A stretch of 8,405 nt of DNA from Oscillospiraceae bacterium UBA3851 (GTDB taxonomy: Bacteria > Bacillota > Clostridia > Oscillospirales > Oscillospiraceae): positions 1 through 8,405 of the forward strand of contig DGHJ01000028.1 of assembly GCA_002392625.1 (NCBI GenBank), read 5' to 3'. The notes under the pieces were generated by a model. It was not told where the DNA came from, searched no databases, and saw only the letters and a list, made by a program, of their open reading frames with translations. Shown here in pieces: positions 1-8,000 of the stretch (positions are counted from its first letter, which is position 1; every line of letters begins with the position of its first letter). The position numbers and the translations under genes were made by a program.

Positions 1-44
1 GGATTGCGGAAATGATCCATCACTTTTTCACTGTATAATGCCAT
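1..44 (-). CDS. nifU: Fe-S cluster scaffold protein NifU/IscU-type, N-terminal fragment
   Basis: Only the first 14 codons and two bases of the next are inside the window; the gene continues past the left edge. The reverse complement reads MALYSEKVMDHFRN and then probably P. This matches the conserved start of NifU/IscU scaffold proteins (a Y-S-x-K-V-x-D-H-x-x-N-P pattern). These proteins receive sulfur from the cysteine desulfurase and assemble a transient [2Fe-2S] cluster in the cytoplasm. The ATG at 44-42 is preceded by a perfect AAGGAGG at 60-54, nine bases upstream. That Shine-Dalgarno overlaps the nifS stop codon, so the two genes are surely co-transcribed and probably translationally coupled. 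The nifS-nifU order is the usual one in Clostridia. The metal-binding cysteines lie outside the window, so the identity rests on the short N-terminus and on the neighbour. Confidence 0.85.
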   Translation of the reverse strand, partial: MALYSEKVMDHFRN

Positions 45-58
45 TGTTCTGCGCCTCC

Positions 59-1252
59 TTATTTCGCAAATACGTGGGGCCGCTTGCCCGTTACCAGATC
101 CCGCCAGAAGGGGGACATGTTCCGCAGATAGGTGACGACCTCTTCCACGGAGCGGATGATATAGTCGATCTGCTCCTCGTCGCAGTCCGGGCCGATGGTC
201 AGCCGCAGAGAGCCGTGGGCCACCTCGTGGGGCCGCCCGATGGCCAGAAGCACGTGGCTGGGGTCCAGGGAGCCGGAGGTGCACGCCGAGCCGGAGGAGG
301 CGGAGATGCCCTTGTCGTCCAGCAGCAGCAGGAGGGACTCGCCCTCGATGCCCTCGAAGCAGAAGTTGACGTTGCCCGGCAGCCGGCGCTCCCGGTCGCC
401 GTTCAGCTCGGAGTAGGGGATCTGCGCCAGACCCTCGATGAGCCGGTCCCGCAGGGCGGTGAGGCGGAGACTGTCGGACGCCATGTTGGCGCAGCTCTCC
501 TCCAGAGCCGCCGCCATGCCCATGATGGCGGGCACGTTCTCCGTGCCGGCTCGCTTGCCCCGCTCCTGGGCGCCTCCCTCGATGACGTTGGTCAGGAAGA
601 TGCCCCGCTTGGCGTACAGCACGCCGCAGCCCTTGGGGCCGTGGAACTTATGGGCGGAGAGGGAGAGCATGTCGATGTTCTGCGCCGCCACGTCGATGGG
701 CAGGTGCCCGGCGGCCTGCACGGCATCGGTGTGGAAGAGGACGCCCTTCTCCCGGCACACGGCGCCGATCCGGGCGATGGGCTGGACCGTGCCGATCTCG
801 TTGTTGGCGTACATAACGGTCACCAGACAGGTGTCCTCCCGGATGGCGTCAGCTACCTGCTCCGGCGTCACGACGCCGTTGCTGTGCACGTCCAGCAGCG
901 TTACCTCGTAGCCCTGTTTTTCCAGCTTTTTCAGGGTGTGGAGGACGGCATGGTGCTCAAAGGCCGTGGAGATGATGTGCTTTTTGCCCTTCCGCGCGCC
1001 GATGGCTGCGGCAGAGAGGATCGCCTGGTTGTCCGCCTCGCTGCCGCCGGAGGTGAAGGTGATCTCCCGCGGCGTGGCGCCCAGGCACGCGGCGATCCGT
1101 TCCCGCGCGTTTTCCAGGGCTTCCTTGGCCTCCTGGCCTATGGTGTACAGGCTGGAGGGATTGCCGTAGATCCCGTCCATATAGGGCAGCATGGCGTCGA
1201 TGGCCGTCCTGCTCATTTTCGTTGTTGCGGCGTTGTCCGCATAGATCCGCAT
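59..1252 (-). CDS. nifS: Cysteine desulfurase, NifS/IscS family
   Basis: This is a PLP-dependent enzyme of 397 aa that converts L-cysteine to L-alanine and passes the sulfur as a persulfide to the Fe-S scaffold and other acceptors. Family landmarks are all present. The N-terminus is YADNAATT (residues 4-11), and TSGGSEADN (67-75) is the cofactor phosphate region. FEHHAV (98-103) carries the His that stacks on PLP, and D176 and Q179 contact the cofactor. K202 in SAHKFHGPKG is the Schiff-base lysine. The mobile loop SSGSACTSGSLDPSHV (319-334) carries the catalytic Cys324. That long loop is typical of group I (NifS/IscS) rather than SufS. The length is normal. The ATG at 1252-1250 follows a GGGAGGT ten bases upstream. 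nifU follows 14 bases after the stop. The promoter and IscR-like operator upstream suggest control by Fe-S status, although no iscR gene is in the window. The very long plus-strand frame opposite is a GC-bias shadow. Confidence 0.96.
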   Translation of the reverse strand: MRIYADNAATTKMSRTAIDAMLPYMDGIYGNPSSLYTIGQEAKEALENARERIAACLGATPREITFTSGGSEADNQAILSAAAIGARKGKKHIISTAFEHHAVLHTLKKLEKQGYEVTLLDVHSNGVVTPEQVADAIREDTCLVTVMYANNEIGTVQPIARIGAVCREKGVLFHTDAVQAAGHLPIDVAAQNIDMLSLSAHKFHGPKGCGVLYAKRGIFLTNVIEGGAQERGKRAGTENVPAIMGMAAALEESCANMASDSLRLTALRDRLIEGLAQIPYSELNGDRERRLPGNVNFCFEGIEGESLLLLLDDKGISASSGSACTSGSLDPSHVLLAIGRPHEVAHGSLRLTIGPDCDEEQIDYIIRSVEEVVTYLRNMSPFWRDLVTGKRPHVFAK

Positions 1253-1284
1253 TTGTTTGTGACCTCCCTTATCTGACGGTCTAA

Positions 1285-1310
1285 ATTACCCACTGTTTTG
1301 GTTGGTATAT
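1285..1310 (-). promoter_or_regulatory. Putative IscR/Rrf2-type operator at the nifS start point
   Basis: This is an imperfect inverted repeat: TTACCCAC (1286-1293), a 7-base spacer, then GTTGGTAT (1301-1308). Six of eight positions are complementary. The core ACTGTTTTGGTTGG largely fits the type 1 IscR consensus ACTRWWWYAGTCRR, with two mismatches. It lies immediately downstream of the -10 of the nifS promoter and covers the predicted transcription start, which is the position expected for a repressor. In many bacteria IscR, an Rrf2-family [2Fe-2S] protein, represses the isc genes when clusters are plentiful. Binding here is inferred; other Rrf2 proteins such as CymR have related sites. Confidence 0.5.
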
Positions 1311-1312
1311 AG

Positions 1313-1341
1313 AGCATAGCACGTTCAACCTACCAAGTCAA
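1313..1341 (-). promoter_or_regulatory. Sigma-A-type promoter of nifS-nifU
   Basis: Read on the minus strand there is a -35 box TTGACT (1341-1336), a spacer of exactly 17 bases and a -10 box TATGCT (1318-1313). Five of six and four of six bases match the vegetative consensus. The start of transcription should fall near 1306, giving a leader of about 55 bases before the nifS ATG. The IscR-like repeat sits over that start site. Confidence 0.75.
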
Positions 1342-1395
1342 GGGGTAAAAGACGGGTTTCACAATTTATTTCGTTCGCCGTGTGCGCTCTGGCGG

Positions 1396-1437
1396 TTGTA
1401 ATCGGCGGAGAACTATGATATACTACCATGGTACAAT
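1396..1437 (+). promoter_or_regulatory. ddl operon promoter region with two extended -10 elements
   Basis: The best vegetative promoter is TTGTAA (1396-1401), a 17-base spacer and TATACT (1419-1424). The TG at 1416-1417 makes an extended -10 (TGATATACT). Thirteen bases further on is a second extended -10-like element, TGGTACAAT (1429-1437), which has no good -35. A perfect 10-base palindrome, TACCATGGTA (1424-1433), lies between and overlaps both. Transcription from the first would begin near 1431, about 50 bases before the ddl ATG. The promoter is 54 bases away from the -35 of the divergent nifS promoter, so the two are physically separate. Confidence 0.65.
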
Positions 1438-1447
1438 TAGGTAGATT

Positions 1448-1463
1448 AGGCGGTCTTCCGCCT
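1448..1463 (+). other. Short GC hairpin in the ddl leader
   Basis: AGGCGG (1448-1453) and CCGCCT (1458-1463) can pair as a perfect six-base stem around a TCTT loop. The hairpin sits in the predicted 5' leader, eight bases before the AGAGGA ribosome binding site (1472-1477). No U-run follows, so it is not an intrinsic terminator. It might stabilise the message or tune ribosome access, but no role can be shown from sequence. Confidence 0.4.
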
Positions 1464-1483
1464 GTGAAAAGAGAGGAAGAGCT

Positions 1484-2542
1484 ATGAAGATCGTTGTTTT
1501 GGCCGGCGGCCTCAGCACGGAGCGCAACGTGTCCCTGGTCAGCGGCACCGGCATTTGCCGCGCCCTGCGCCAGAAGGGGCACAAGGCCATTCTGGTGGAT
1601 ATGTTCTTAGGCCTGGAAAAGTATAAGGGAGATCTGAAAGATATTTTCGACGCGCCGGACGGCCTGTGCGGCGACGTGCGCGTGGAGCCGACGGCCCCGG
1701 ATCTGGAGGTCGTGCGCCGCAGCCGGGCGGATCAAAGTCCCTCCGTGCTGGGCAAGGACGTGCTGACGGTCTGCGCCTTGGCGGACGTGGTGTTCCTGGG
1801 CCTTCACGGCGAGTGCGGCGAGGACGGCCGCATCCAGGCGGCGCTGGACCTCATGGGCGTACCCTATACCGGCTCTGACTACGTCTCCAGCGGCATGGCC
1901 ATGGATAAGTCCATTACCAAGCGGTTCATGGACGCCGAGGGCATCCGCACCGCCCCATGGCGGGATGTGCGCTACACCGAGGCGGACATTCCCCGCCTGG
2001 TGGAGGAGCTGGAGGTGCCCTGCGCAGTGAAGATCGTCAACGGCGGCAGCTCCATCGGCGTGGAGCTGCCCGACACCAGAGAGGAGCTGCGTGACGCGCT
2101 CCGGAACGTGCTGCGCTACGGCGACCACGTGGTGGTGGAGAGGATGATCCGCGGCCGGGAGCTGACGGTGGGCGTGCTGGGAGACCGATATCTGCCCGCC
2201 GTGGAGATCATTCCCCACGCGGAGTATTTCAACTACGAAACCAAGTATCAGTCCGGCGGCGCCACCGAGGTGTGCCCTGCTCCCATCACCGACGAGCAGT
2301 GGCGCGAGATGGGGGAGATGGCCCTGAAGCTCCACCGCGCCCTGGGGCTGAGCGTCTATTCCCGGACCGACTTCCTGCTGGATGAAAACGGCGTCGCCTG
2401 GTGCCTGGAGGTCAACACCCTGCCGGGCATGACCCCCACCAGCCTGGTGCCCAAGGAGGCGGCGGCGGTGGGCATCTCCTACGGCGACCTCTGTGAGATG
2501 ATTATCAACGAGTCACTGCGGGCGAGAAAGGCGGAACGCTGA
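1484..2542 (+). CDS. ddl: D-alanine--D-alanine ligase
   Basis: This cytoplasmic ATP-grasp enzyme joins two D-alanines to make the dipeptide that MurF adds to the peptidoglycan precursor. In the 352 aa one sees the N-terminal GGLSTERNVSLVSG (8-21, with the substrate-side Glu13), HGECGEDGRIQ (108-118) and YTGSD (128-132). The ATP-site lysines are at about 142 and 183, and the glycine-rich NGGSSIGV is at 186-193. The omega-loop Lys-Tyr pair is at 254-255, R294 and D296 are in SRTDF, and the metal site is EVNTLPGMTPTSLVPKEA (309-326). The retained omega-loop Tyr255 predicts a D-Ala-D-Ala product; the D-Ala-D-Lac enzymes have His or Phe there. One oddity is VKIVNGG where VKPxNGG is more common. 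The ATG follows AGAGGA by six bases. Its stop overlaps the murF start by one base (TGATG), which implies translational coupling. Confidence 0.96.
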   Translation: MKIVVLAGGLSTERNVSLVSGTGICRALRQKGHKAILVDMFLGLEKYKGDLKDIFDAPDGLCGDVRVEPTAPDLEVVRRSRADQSPSVLGKDVLTVCALADVVFLGLHGECGEDGRIQAALDLMGVPYTGSDYVSSGMAMDKSITKRFMDAEGIRTAPWRDVRYTEADIPRLVEELEVPCAVKIVNGGSSIGVELPDTREELRDALRNVLRYGDHVVVERMIRGRELTVGVLGDRYLPAVEIIPHAEYFNYETKYQSGGATEVCPAPITDEQWREMGEMALKLHRALGLSVYSRTDFLLDENGVAWCLEVNTLPGMTPTSLVPKEAAAVGISYGDLCEMIINESLRARKAER

Positions 2543-3897
2543 TGTTTTCCTACACGCTCCGAGAGATCTGCGCCGCCGTGGGCGGCACGCTGCTGCAGGA
2601 TCGTGACGGCGTGCTGACCGCCGTGACCACCGACAGCCGCAAGGTCGGCCCCGGCCAACTGTTCATCCCGCTGGCGGGAGAGCGGTTCGACGGCCATGAC
2701 TATCTGGAACCCGCTCTGGCCGGCGGCGCCAGCGCCTGTTTTACCGCCCGTGATGTGGAGCGGATGCTCCCCGGCAAGGGCTATATCCGGGTGGAGGACA
2801 CCATGGCGGCTCTGAAGGCCCTGGCCACATGGCACCGGGAACAATGCCATATCCCCTTCGTGCAGGTCACCGGCTCCACCGGAAAGACCACCACCAAGGA
2901 GATGATCGCCGCCGTGCTGAGCCGGCGGTACCGCACCCACAAGACCCACGCCAACCTGAATAACCAGATCGGAACGCCCCTGACGCTGCTGGAGATCTCC
3001 CGGTCGGATCAGGCCGCTGTCATCGAGACGGGCATGGATCACTTCGGCGAGATCCGTTATATGGGTGAAATGGTCCAGCCGGACTTCGCCGTCATCACCA
3101 ACGTGGGCGACGCCCACGTGGAGAACCTGGGCAACACCCGCCTGGGCGTGCTGCAGGCCAAGTGCGAGATCTTTGAGAACCTGCGCCCCGGCGGCGTCGC
3201 CGTCCTCAACGGGGACGATGAACTGTTAAGGGGTATCACTTTACAAAATAATGAAATCATACGCTGCGGCCTGGGTGAAAACTGCACCGTCCGCGTCACG
3301 GAGGTGGAGGAGCTGGGCATCGAGGGCCTGCGCTGCACCGTCGTCACGCCCCGCCGCGCCTACCGCGTCCGGGTCACCACCCCCGGCGGCTACATGATCT
3401 ACCCGGCGGCCATGTCCGTAGCCATCGGCGAGCGACTGGGCCTGACGGCGGAGGAGATCGCGGCCGGCATCGCGGACTATCGCCCGGTGGGGTCCCGGAT
3501 GAACGTGATCCGCGTGGGCGACGATCGGCTTATCATCGACGACTGCTACAACGCCAACCCCCAGTCCATGTCGGAGGCCCTGCGGCTCCTGGCCGCCACC
3601 GACTGTCGGCACCGCCTGGCGGTGCTGGGCGATATGAAAGAGCTGGGGGAGCTGTCCGACGAGGCCCATCGCAGCGTGGGCGCGCTGACGGCGGAGCTGG
3701 GCATCGAAACTGTTATTGCAATCGGTGACAAGGCAAAATACTTAACAGAGAAAAACCCTGCCGTCCGCTGGTTTGCCACGGTGGATGAGGCCATGGACAC
3801 CGTCCGATGCGCGTTTACAGCGGGCACGGCGGCGCTGGTGAAGGCGTCCCACTCCATGCAATTTGAGAAAATCACAGAGGAACTGGAAAAGCAATAA
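2542..3897 (+). CDS. murF: UDP-N-acetylmuramoyl-tripeptide--D-alanyl-D-alanine ligase
   Basis: This is the last cytoplasmic step of the UDP-MurNAc-pentapeptide pathway: ATP-driven addition of D-Ala-D-Ala, the product of the gene just upstream. At 451 aa it has normal length and the three Mur-ligase domains. An N-terminal substrate domain carries TTDSRKVGPGQLFIPLAGERFDG (split here as TTDSRKVGPG at 29-38 and FIPLAGERFDG at 41-51). The central ATPase has the P-loop GSTGKTTTKEM (111-121), NLNNQIGTPLTLL (138-150), VIETGMDHFGEI (160-171), NVGDAHVENLG (187-197), the probable carbamoylated Lys207 in QAKCEIFENL, and LNGDDELL (222-229). The C-terminal domain has GSRMNVI (317-323), DDCYNANPQSM (333-343) and LGDMKELGE (362-370). 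The base-contact segment reads GGYMIYPAAMSVAIG instead of the usual His-Asn form. Two AT-rich patches with rare codons stand out against the GC-rich gene. The start is fixed by the TGATG junction with ddl. Confidence 0.96.
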   Translation: MFSYTLREICAAVGGTLLQDRDGVLTAVTTDSRKVGPGQLFIPLAGERFDGHDYLEPALAGGASACFTARDVERMLPGKGYIRVEDTMAALKALATWHREQCHIPFVQVTGSTGKTTTKEMIAAVLSRRYRTHKTHANLNNQIGTPLTLLEISRSDQAAVIETGMDHFGEIRYMGEMVQPDFAVITNVGDAHVENLGNTRLGVLQAKCEIFENLRPGGVAVLNGDDELLRGITLQNNEIIRCGLGENCTVRVTEVEELGIEGLRCTVVTPRRAYRVRVTTPGGYMIYPAAMSVAIGERLGLTAEEIAAGIADYRPVGSRMNVIRVGDDRLIIDDCYNANPQSMSEALRLLAATDCRHRLAVLGDMKELGELSDEAHRSVGALTAELGIETVIAIGDKAKYLTEKNPAVRWFATVDEAMDTVRCAFTAGTAALVKASHSMQFEKITEELEKQ

Positions 3898-3900
3898 GAC

Positions 3901-5796
<1,896 letters not shown>

Positions 5797-5799
5797 ACG

Positions 5800-6297
5800 A
5801 TGAGCGATATTCTTTGCCTCTACTATACCCGCAGCGGCAAGACGAAGCAGGCCATGGAGGAGATCGCCGCCGCGCTGGACGCCGAGCTGGTGGAGTTCAC
5901 CGACGGCGAGGATTACAGCGGGGCAGGGGGCTTCCTGTGGGCAGGCAAGTCCGCCATGCAGCGCAAGACGCTGCCCATTGAGCCCTTTGAAACGAAAAAA
6001 CCGCTGCACGAGTACCGCCTGGTGATCCTGGGCACCCCCGTCTGGGCGGGGCGCTGCTCCAGCCCCGCCAGGGGCCTTTTGAAGCGGCGCGGCCTGGAGC
6101 TGGAGCACGTGGCCTACGTGCTGACCCGCGCGGGCAAGAGCCGCTATGAGGAGATCTTCGACCAGATGGATCAGTACACGGCACAGAAGCACGTGTTGGG
6201 CGTGTCCCTCCGTGTGGACGACGTGGGCTACGCCTACTGGCGGGACGATTTCATTCAGAACGTAAAGCGCTATTTGGAGCAGACCTATGGAGGATAA
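5800..6297 (+). CDS. Small flavodoxin-like protein
   Basis: This protein of 165 aa is predicted to bind FMN and act in electron transfer or as a flavodoxin-fold oxidoreductase in the cytoplasm. The start MSDILCLYYTRSGKTKQAM gives a beta strand and then the phosphate-binding loop YYTRSGKTKQ (8-17), comparable to the YSRTGNTK loop of flavodoxins. LVILGTPVWAGRCSSPARG (74-92) is the second flavin loop with a Trp at 82 that could stack on the isoalloxazine. YVLTRAGKS (106-114) occupies the place of the third loop, though it lacks the usual Thr-Ser-Gly-Gly. The partner and reaction are unknown. It starts three bases after the ABC-F stop with a strong GGAGGAGG (5784-5791) eight bases upstream. Its last 11 bases overlap prfA in another frame. 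Confidence in the fold is good; a specific function is not assignable. Confidence 0.82.
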   Translation: MSDILCLYYTRSGKTKQAMEEIAAALDAELVEFTDGEDYSGAGGFLWAGKSAMQRKTLPIEPFETKKPLHEYRLVILGTPVWAGRCSSPARGLLKRRGLELEHVAYVLTRAGKSRYEEIFDQMDQYTAQKHVLGVSLRVDDVGYAYWRDDFIQNVKRYLEQTYGG

Positions 6298-7360
6298 GCT
6301 GTCGAAAATCGAAGCACGGCTGACCCAGATCGAGTCCCAGCTTGCCGACCCGGCGGTGTACGCCGACCGGGAGAAGCTGGCGAAGCTGAGCCGTGAGCAG
6401 AAGGAGCTGCAGCCGGTTGTGCAGACCTGGCGCGCGCTGAACGGCGCCCGCCGCGACGCCCAGGACGCCCAGACCATGCTGTCCGACCCGGAGCTGCGGG
6501 AGCTGGCCCAGGAGGAGCTGAGCCGGGCCAAGGCAGAGGAGGAGCGGCTGGAGCAGGAGCTGAAGCGTCTGCTGCTGCCCAGGGACCCCAACGATGAAAA
6601 GAACGTGATCCTGGAGATCCGCGCCGGCATCGGCGGGGAGGAGGGCGCCCTGTTCGCCGCCGACCTGCTGCGTATGTACACCATGTACGCCGAGCGCAAG
6701 GGCTTTACGATGACCATTGTCAACGAGAATCTGACGGAGCTGGGCGGCGTCAAGGAGGCCGTGGCAACTGTGGAGGGCGCGGGAGCGTATTCCCGGCTGA
6801 AGTTTGAGGCGGGCACCCACCGGGTCCAGCGGGTGCCGGAGACCGAGTCCTCCGGCCGGATCCAGACCTCCGCCGCCACTGTGGCCGTCATGCCGGAGGC
6901 GGAGGAGGTGGAGTTCACCATCGACCCCAAGGACCTGCAGATCGATACCTATCGCTCCTCCGGCGCAGGCGGCCAGCACGTGAACAAGACGGAGTCGGCC
7001 ATTCGCATCACCCACCTGCCCACCGGCACAGTGGTAGAATGCCAGGACGAGCGCAGCCAGTATAAGAACAAGGATCGCGCCATGAAAATCCTGCGCTCCC
7101 GTCTCTACGAGGCGGAGCGGGAGAAGCAGGACGCGGCCATCGCCGCCCAGCGCAAAAACCAGGTGGGCACCGGCGACCGCAGCGGCAAGATCCGCACCTA
7201 CAACTTCCCCCAGAACCGTGTCACAGACCACCGGCTCACCGGGGAGAGCAAGAATTTCAACATCGCCGCCGTTATCAACGGCGATCTGGACGCGCTGATC
7301 GACGCCCTGACGCTGGCGGATCAGGCGGCCCATCTGCAATCAGACGAAAGGGAGGACTGA
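6287..7360 (+). CDS. prfA: Peptide chain release factor 1 (RF1)
   Basis: RF1 recognises UAA and UAG in the ribosomal A site and triggers peptidyl-tRNA hydrolysis. The 357 aa show the helical N-terminal domain (about 1-100) and the conserved IRAGIGGEEGALFAADLLRM (111-130). The anticodon-mimic tripeptide Pro-Glu-Thr (184-186) lies in HRVQRVPETESSGRIQTSA; the P-x-T form marks RF1, whereas RF2 has S-P-F. The catalytic GGQ is at 228-230 in SSGAGGQHVNKTESAIR. GKIRTYNFPQNRVTDHR (300-316) is the usual C-terminal signature. GRIQTSA has Gln where many RF1s have His. The glutamine in GGQ is the usual methylation target of PrmC, but prmC is not next to it here. The start ATG lies inside the end of the flavodoxin-like gene, seven bases after GGAG (6276-6279), and gives the expected N-terminus. 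Confidence 0.97.
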   Translation: MEDKLSKIEARLTQIESQLADPAVYADREKLAKLSREQKELQPVVQTWRALNGARRDAQDAQTMLSDPELRELAQEELSRAKAEEERLEQELKRLLLPRDPNDEKNVILEIRAGIGGEEGALFAADLLRMYTMYAERKGFTMTIVNENLTELGGVKEAVATVEGAGAYSRLKFEAGTHRVQRVPETESSGRIQTSAATVAVMPEAEEVEFTIDPKDLQIDTYRSSGAGGQHVNKTESAIRITHLPTGTVVECQDERSQYKNKDRAMKILRSRLYEAEREKQDAAIAAQRKNQVGTGDRSGKIRTYNFPQNRVTDHRLTGESKNFNIAAVINGDLDALIDALTLADQAAHLQSDERED

Positions 7361-7364
7361 CACC

Positions 7365-8000
7365 ATGCTGGAAGCCAAGAGACTGCAATACGAGAAATCC
7401 GGAAACAAGGTGGCCGAGGCGCTGCGCCGCCGTCATTTCGACGCGTACTACTGCGCCACGGCGGAGGAGGCCACGGCCAAGGTGCTGGAGCTGATCCCCG
7501 AAGGGGCCGAGGTGTCCTGGGGCGGCAGTGTGACCGTGAACGAGCTGGGCATCAAGGACGCCCTGCGCCGCCGGGGCCAGCCCCTGCTGGACCGTGACGC
7601 CGTGCCCCCGGAGGAGCGCAGGGAGATCATGCGCCGTGCCCAGAGCTGCGACGTGTTCCTGATGAGCAGCAACGCCGTTACCGAGGACGGCCAGCTTTTC
7701 AACATCGACGGTATGGGCAACCGTGTGGCCGCGCTGTGCTTTGGCCCCAGGTCCGTCATCGTGGTGGCGGGCATGAACAAGGTGGTGCCGGATCTGGCGG
7801 CGGCCTACAGCCGGGTGCGCCACTGCGCCGCCCCTATGAACGCCCAGCGTTTTGATATAAAGACACCCTGCGCCGTCACCGGCCAGTGCGCCGACTGCCT
7901 CAGCCCGGAGACCATCTGCGTCTCCATGGTGGCCACCCGCGGCTGCCGCCCCGCCGGACGGGTCAAGGTGGTACTGGTGGGTCAGGACCTGGGCTTTTGA
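7365..8000 (+). CDS. LUD-domain protein (LutC/YkgG-like) with Cys-rich tail
   Basis: This protein of 211 aa belongs to the LUD family (formerly DUF162), named after lactate-utilisation proteins LutB and LutC. Typical segments are WGGSVTVNELGI (52-63), LMSSNAVTEDGQLFNIDGMG (99-118), NRVAALCFGPRSVIVVAGMN (119-138) and KVVPDL (139-144). The C-terminus has four closely spaced cysteines, TPC..TGQC.DC.SPETIC (C169, C175, C178, C185), and another at 194. They could hold a metal or Fe-S cluster, which is inference. Free-standing LUD proteins like this are widespread in Clostridia and their reaction is unknown; no lutA or lutB partner is nearby, so lactate oxidation should not be assumed. The ATG lies eight bases after GGGAGGA (7350-7356), and the gap after prfA is four bases. 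It sits between prfA and sua5, a place commonly held by prmC. Confidence 0.88.
   Translation: MLEAKRLQYEKSGNKVAEALRRRHFDAYYCATAEEATAKVLELIPEGAEVSWGGSVTVNELGIKDALRRRGQPLLDRDAVPPEERREIMRRAQSCDVFLMSSNAVTEDGQLFNIDGMGNRVAALCFGPRSVIVVAGMNKVVPDLAAAYSRVRHCAAPMNAQRFDIKTPCAVTGQCADCLSPETICVSMVATRGCRPAGRVKVVLVGQDLGF

Noticed and set aside
38..1276. A 412-codon plus-strand open frame opposite nifS
   Set aside because: Its translation is low in complexity (Gly, Val, Ala, His and Arg-rich) and matches no family, whereas the minus-strand frame has every cysteine desulfurase motif. Long antisense frames are expected in GC-rich genes with strong third-position bias.
1448..1463. The leader hairpin as an intrinsic terminator or attenuator
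   Set aside because: The stem is only six base pairs and is followed by TGTGAAAAGAG, not a T-run on either strand, and no competing antiterminator stem was evident.
1253..1483. A riboswitch, T-box or small RNA gene in the divergent intergenic region
   Set aside because: The nifS leader is about 55 bases and the ddl leader about 50, too short for those elements. No T-box sequence or conserved riboswitch core was recognised.
1484..2542. Vancomycin-resistance-type D-Ala-D-Lac ligase
   Set aside because: The omega-loop Lys-Tyr pair (254-255) is of the D-Ala-D-Ala kind, the gene is beside murF, and there are no vanH or vanX homologues in the window.
3226..3258. Possible internal promoter in the AT-rich part of murF
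   Set aside because: TTAAGG, 17 bases, TAATGA matches the consensus poorly, and TTTACA with TACGCT has a 14-base spacer. Neither is convincing without transcript data.
3714..3742. Possible internal promoter TTGCAA, 17 bases, TACTTA near the murF end, ahead of the ABC-F gene
   Set aside because: The -10 matches only two of six consensus bases, and the signal is what an AT-rich coding patch gives by chance.
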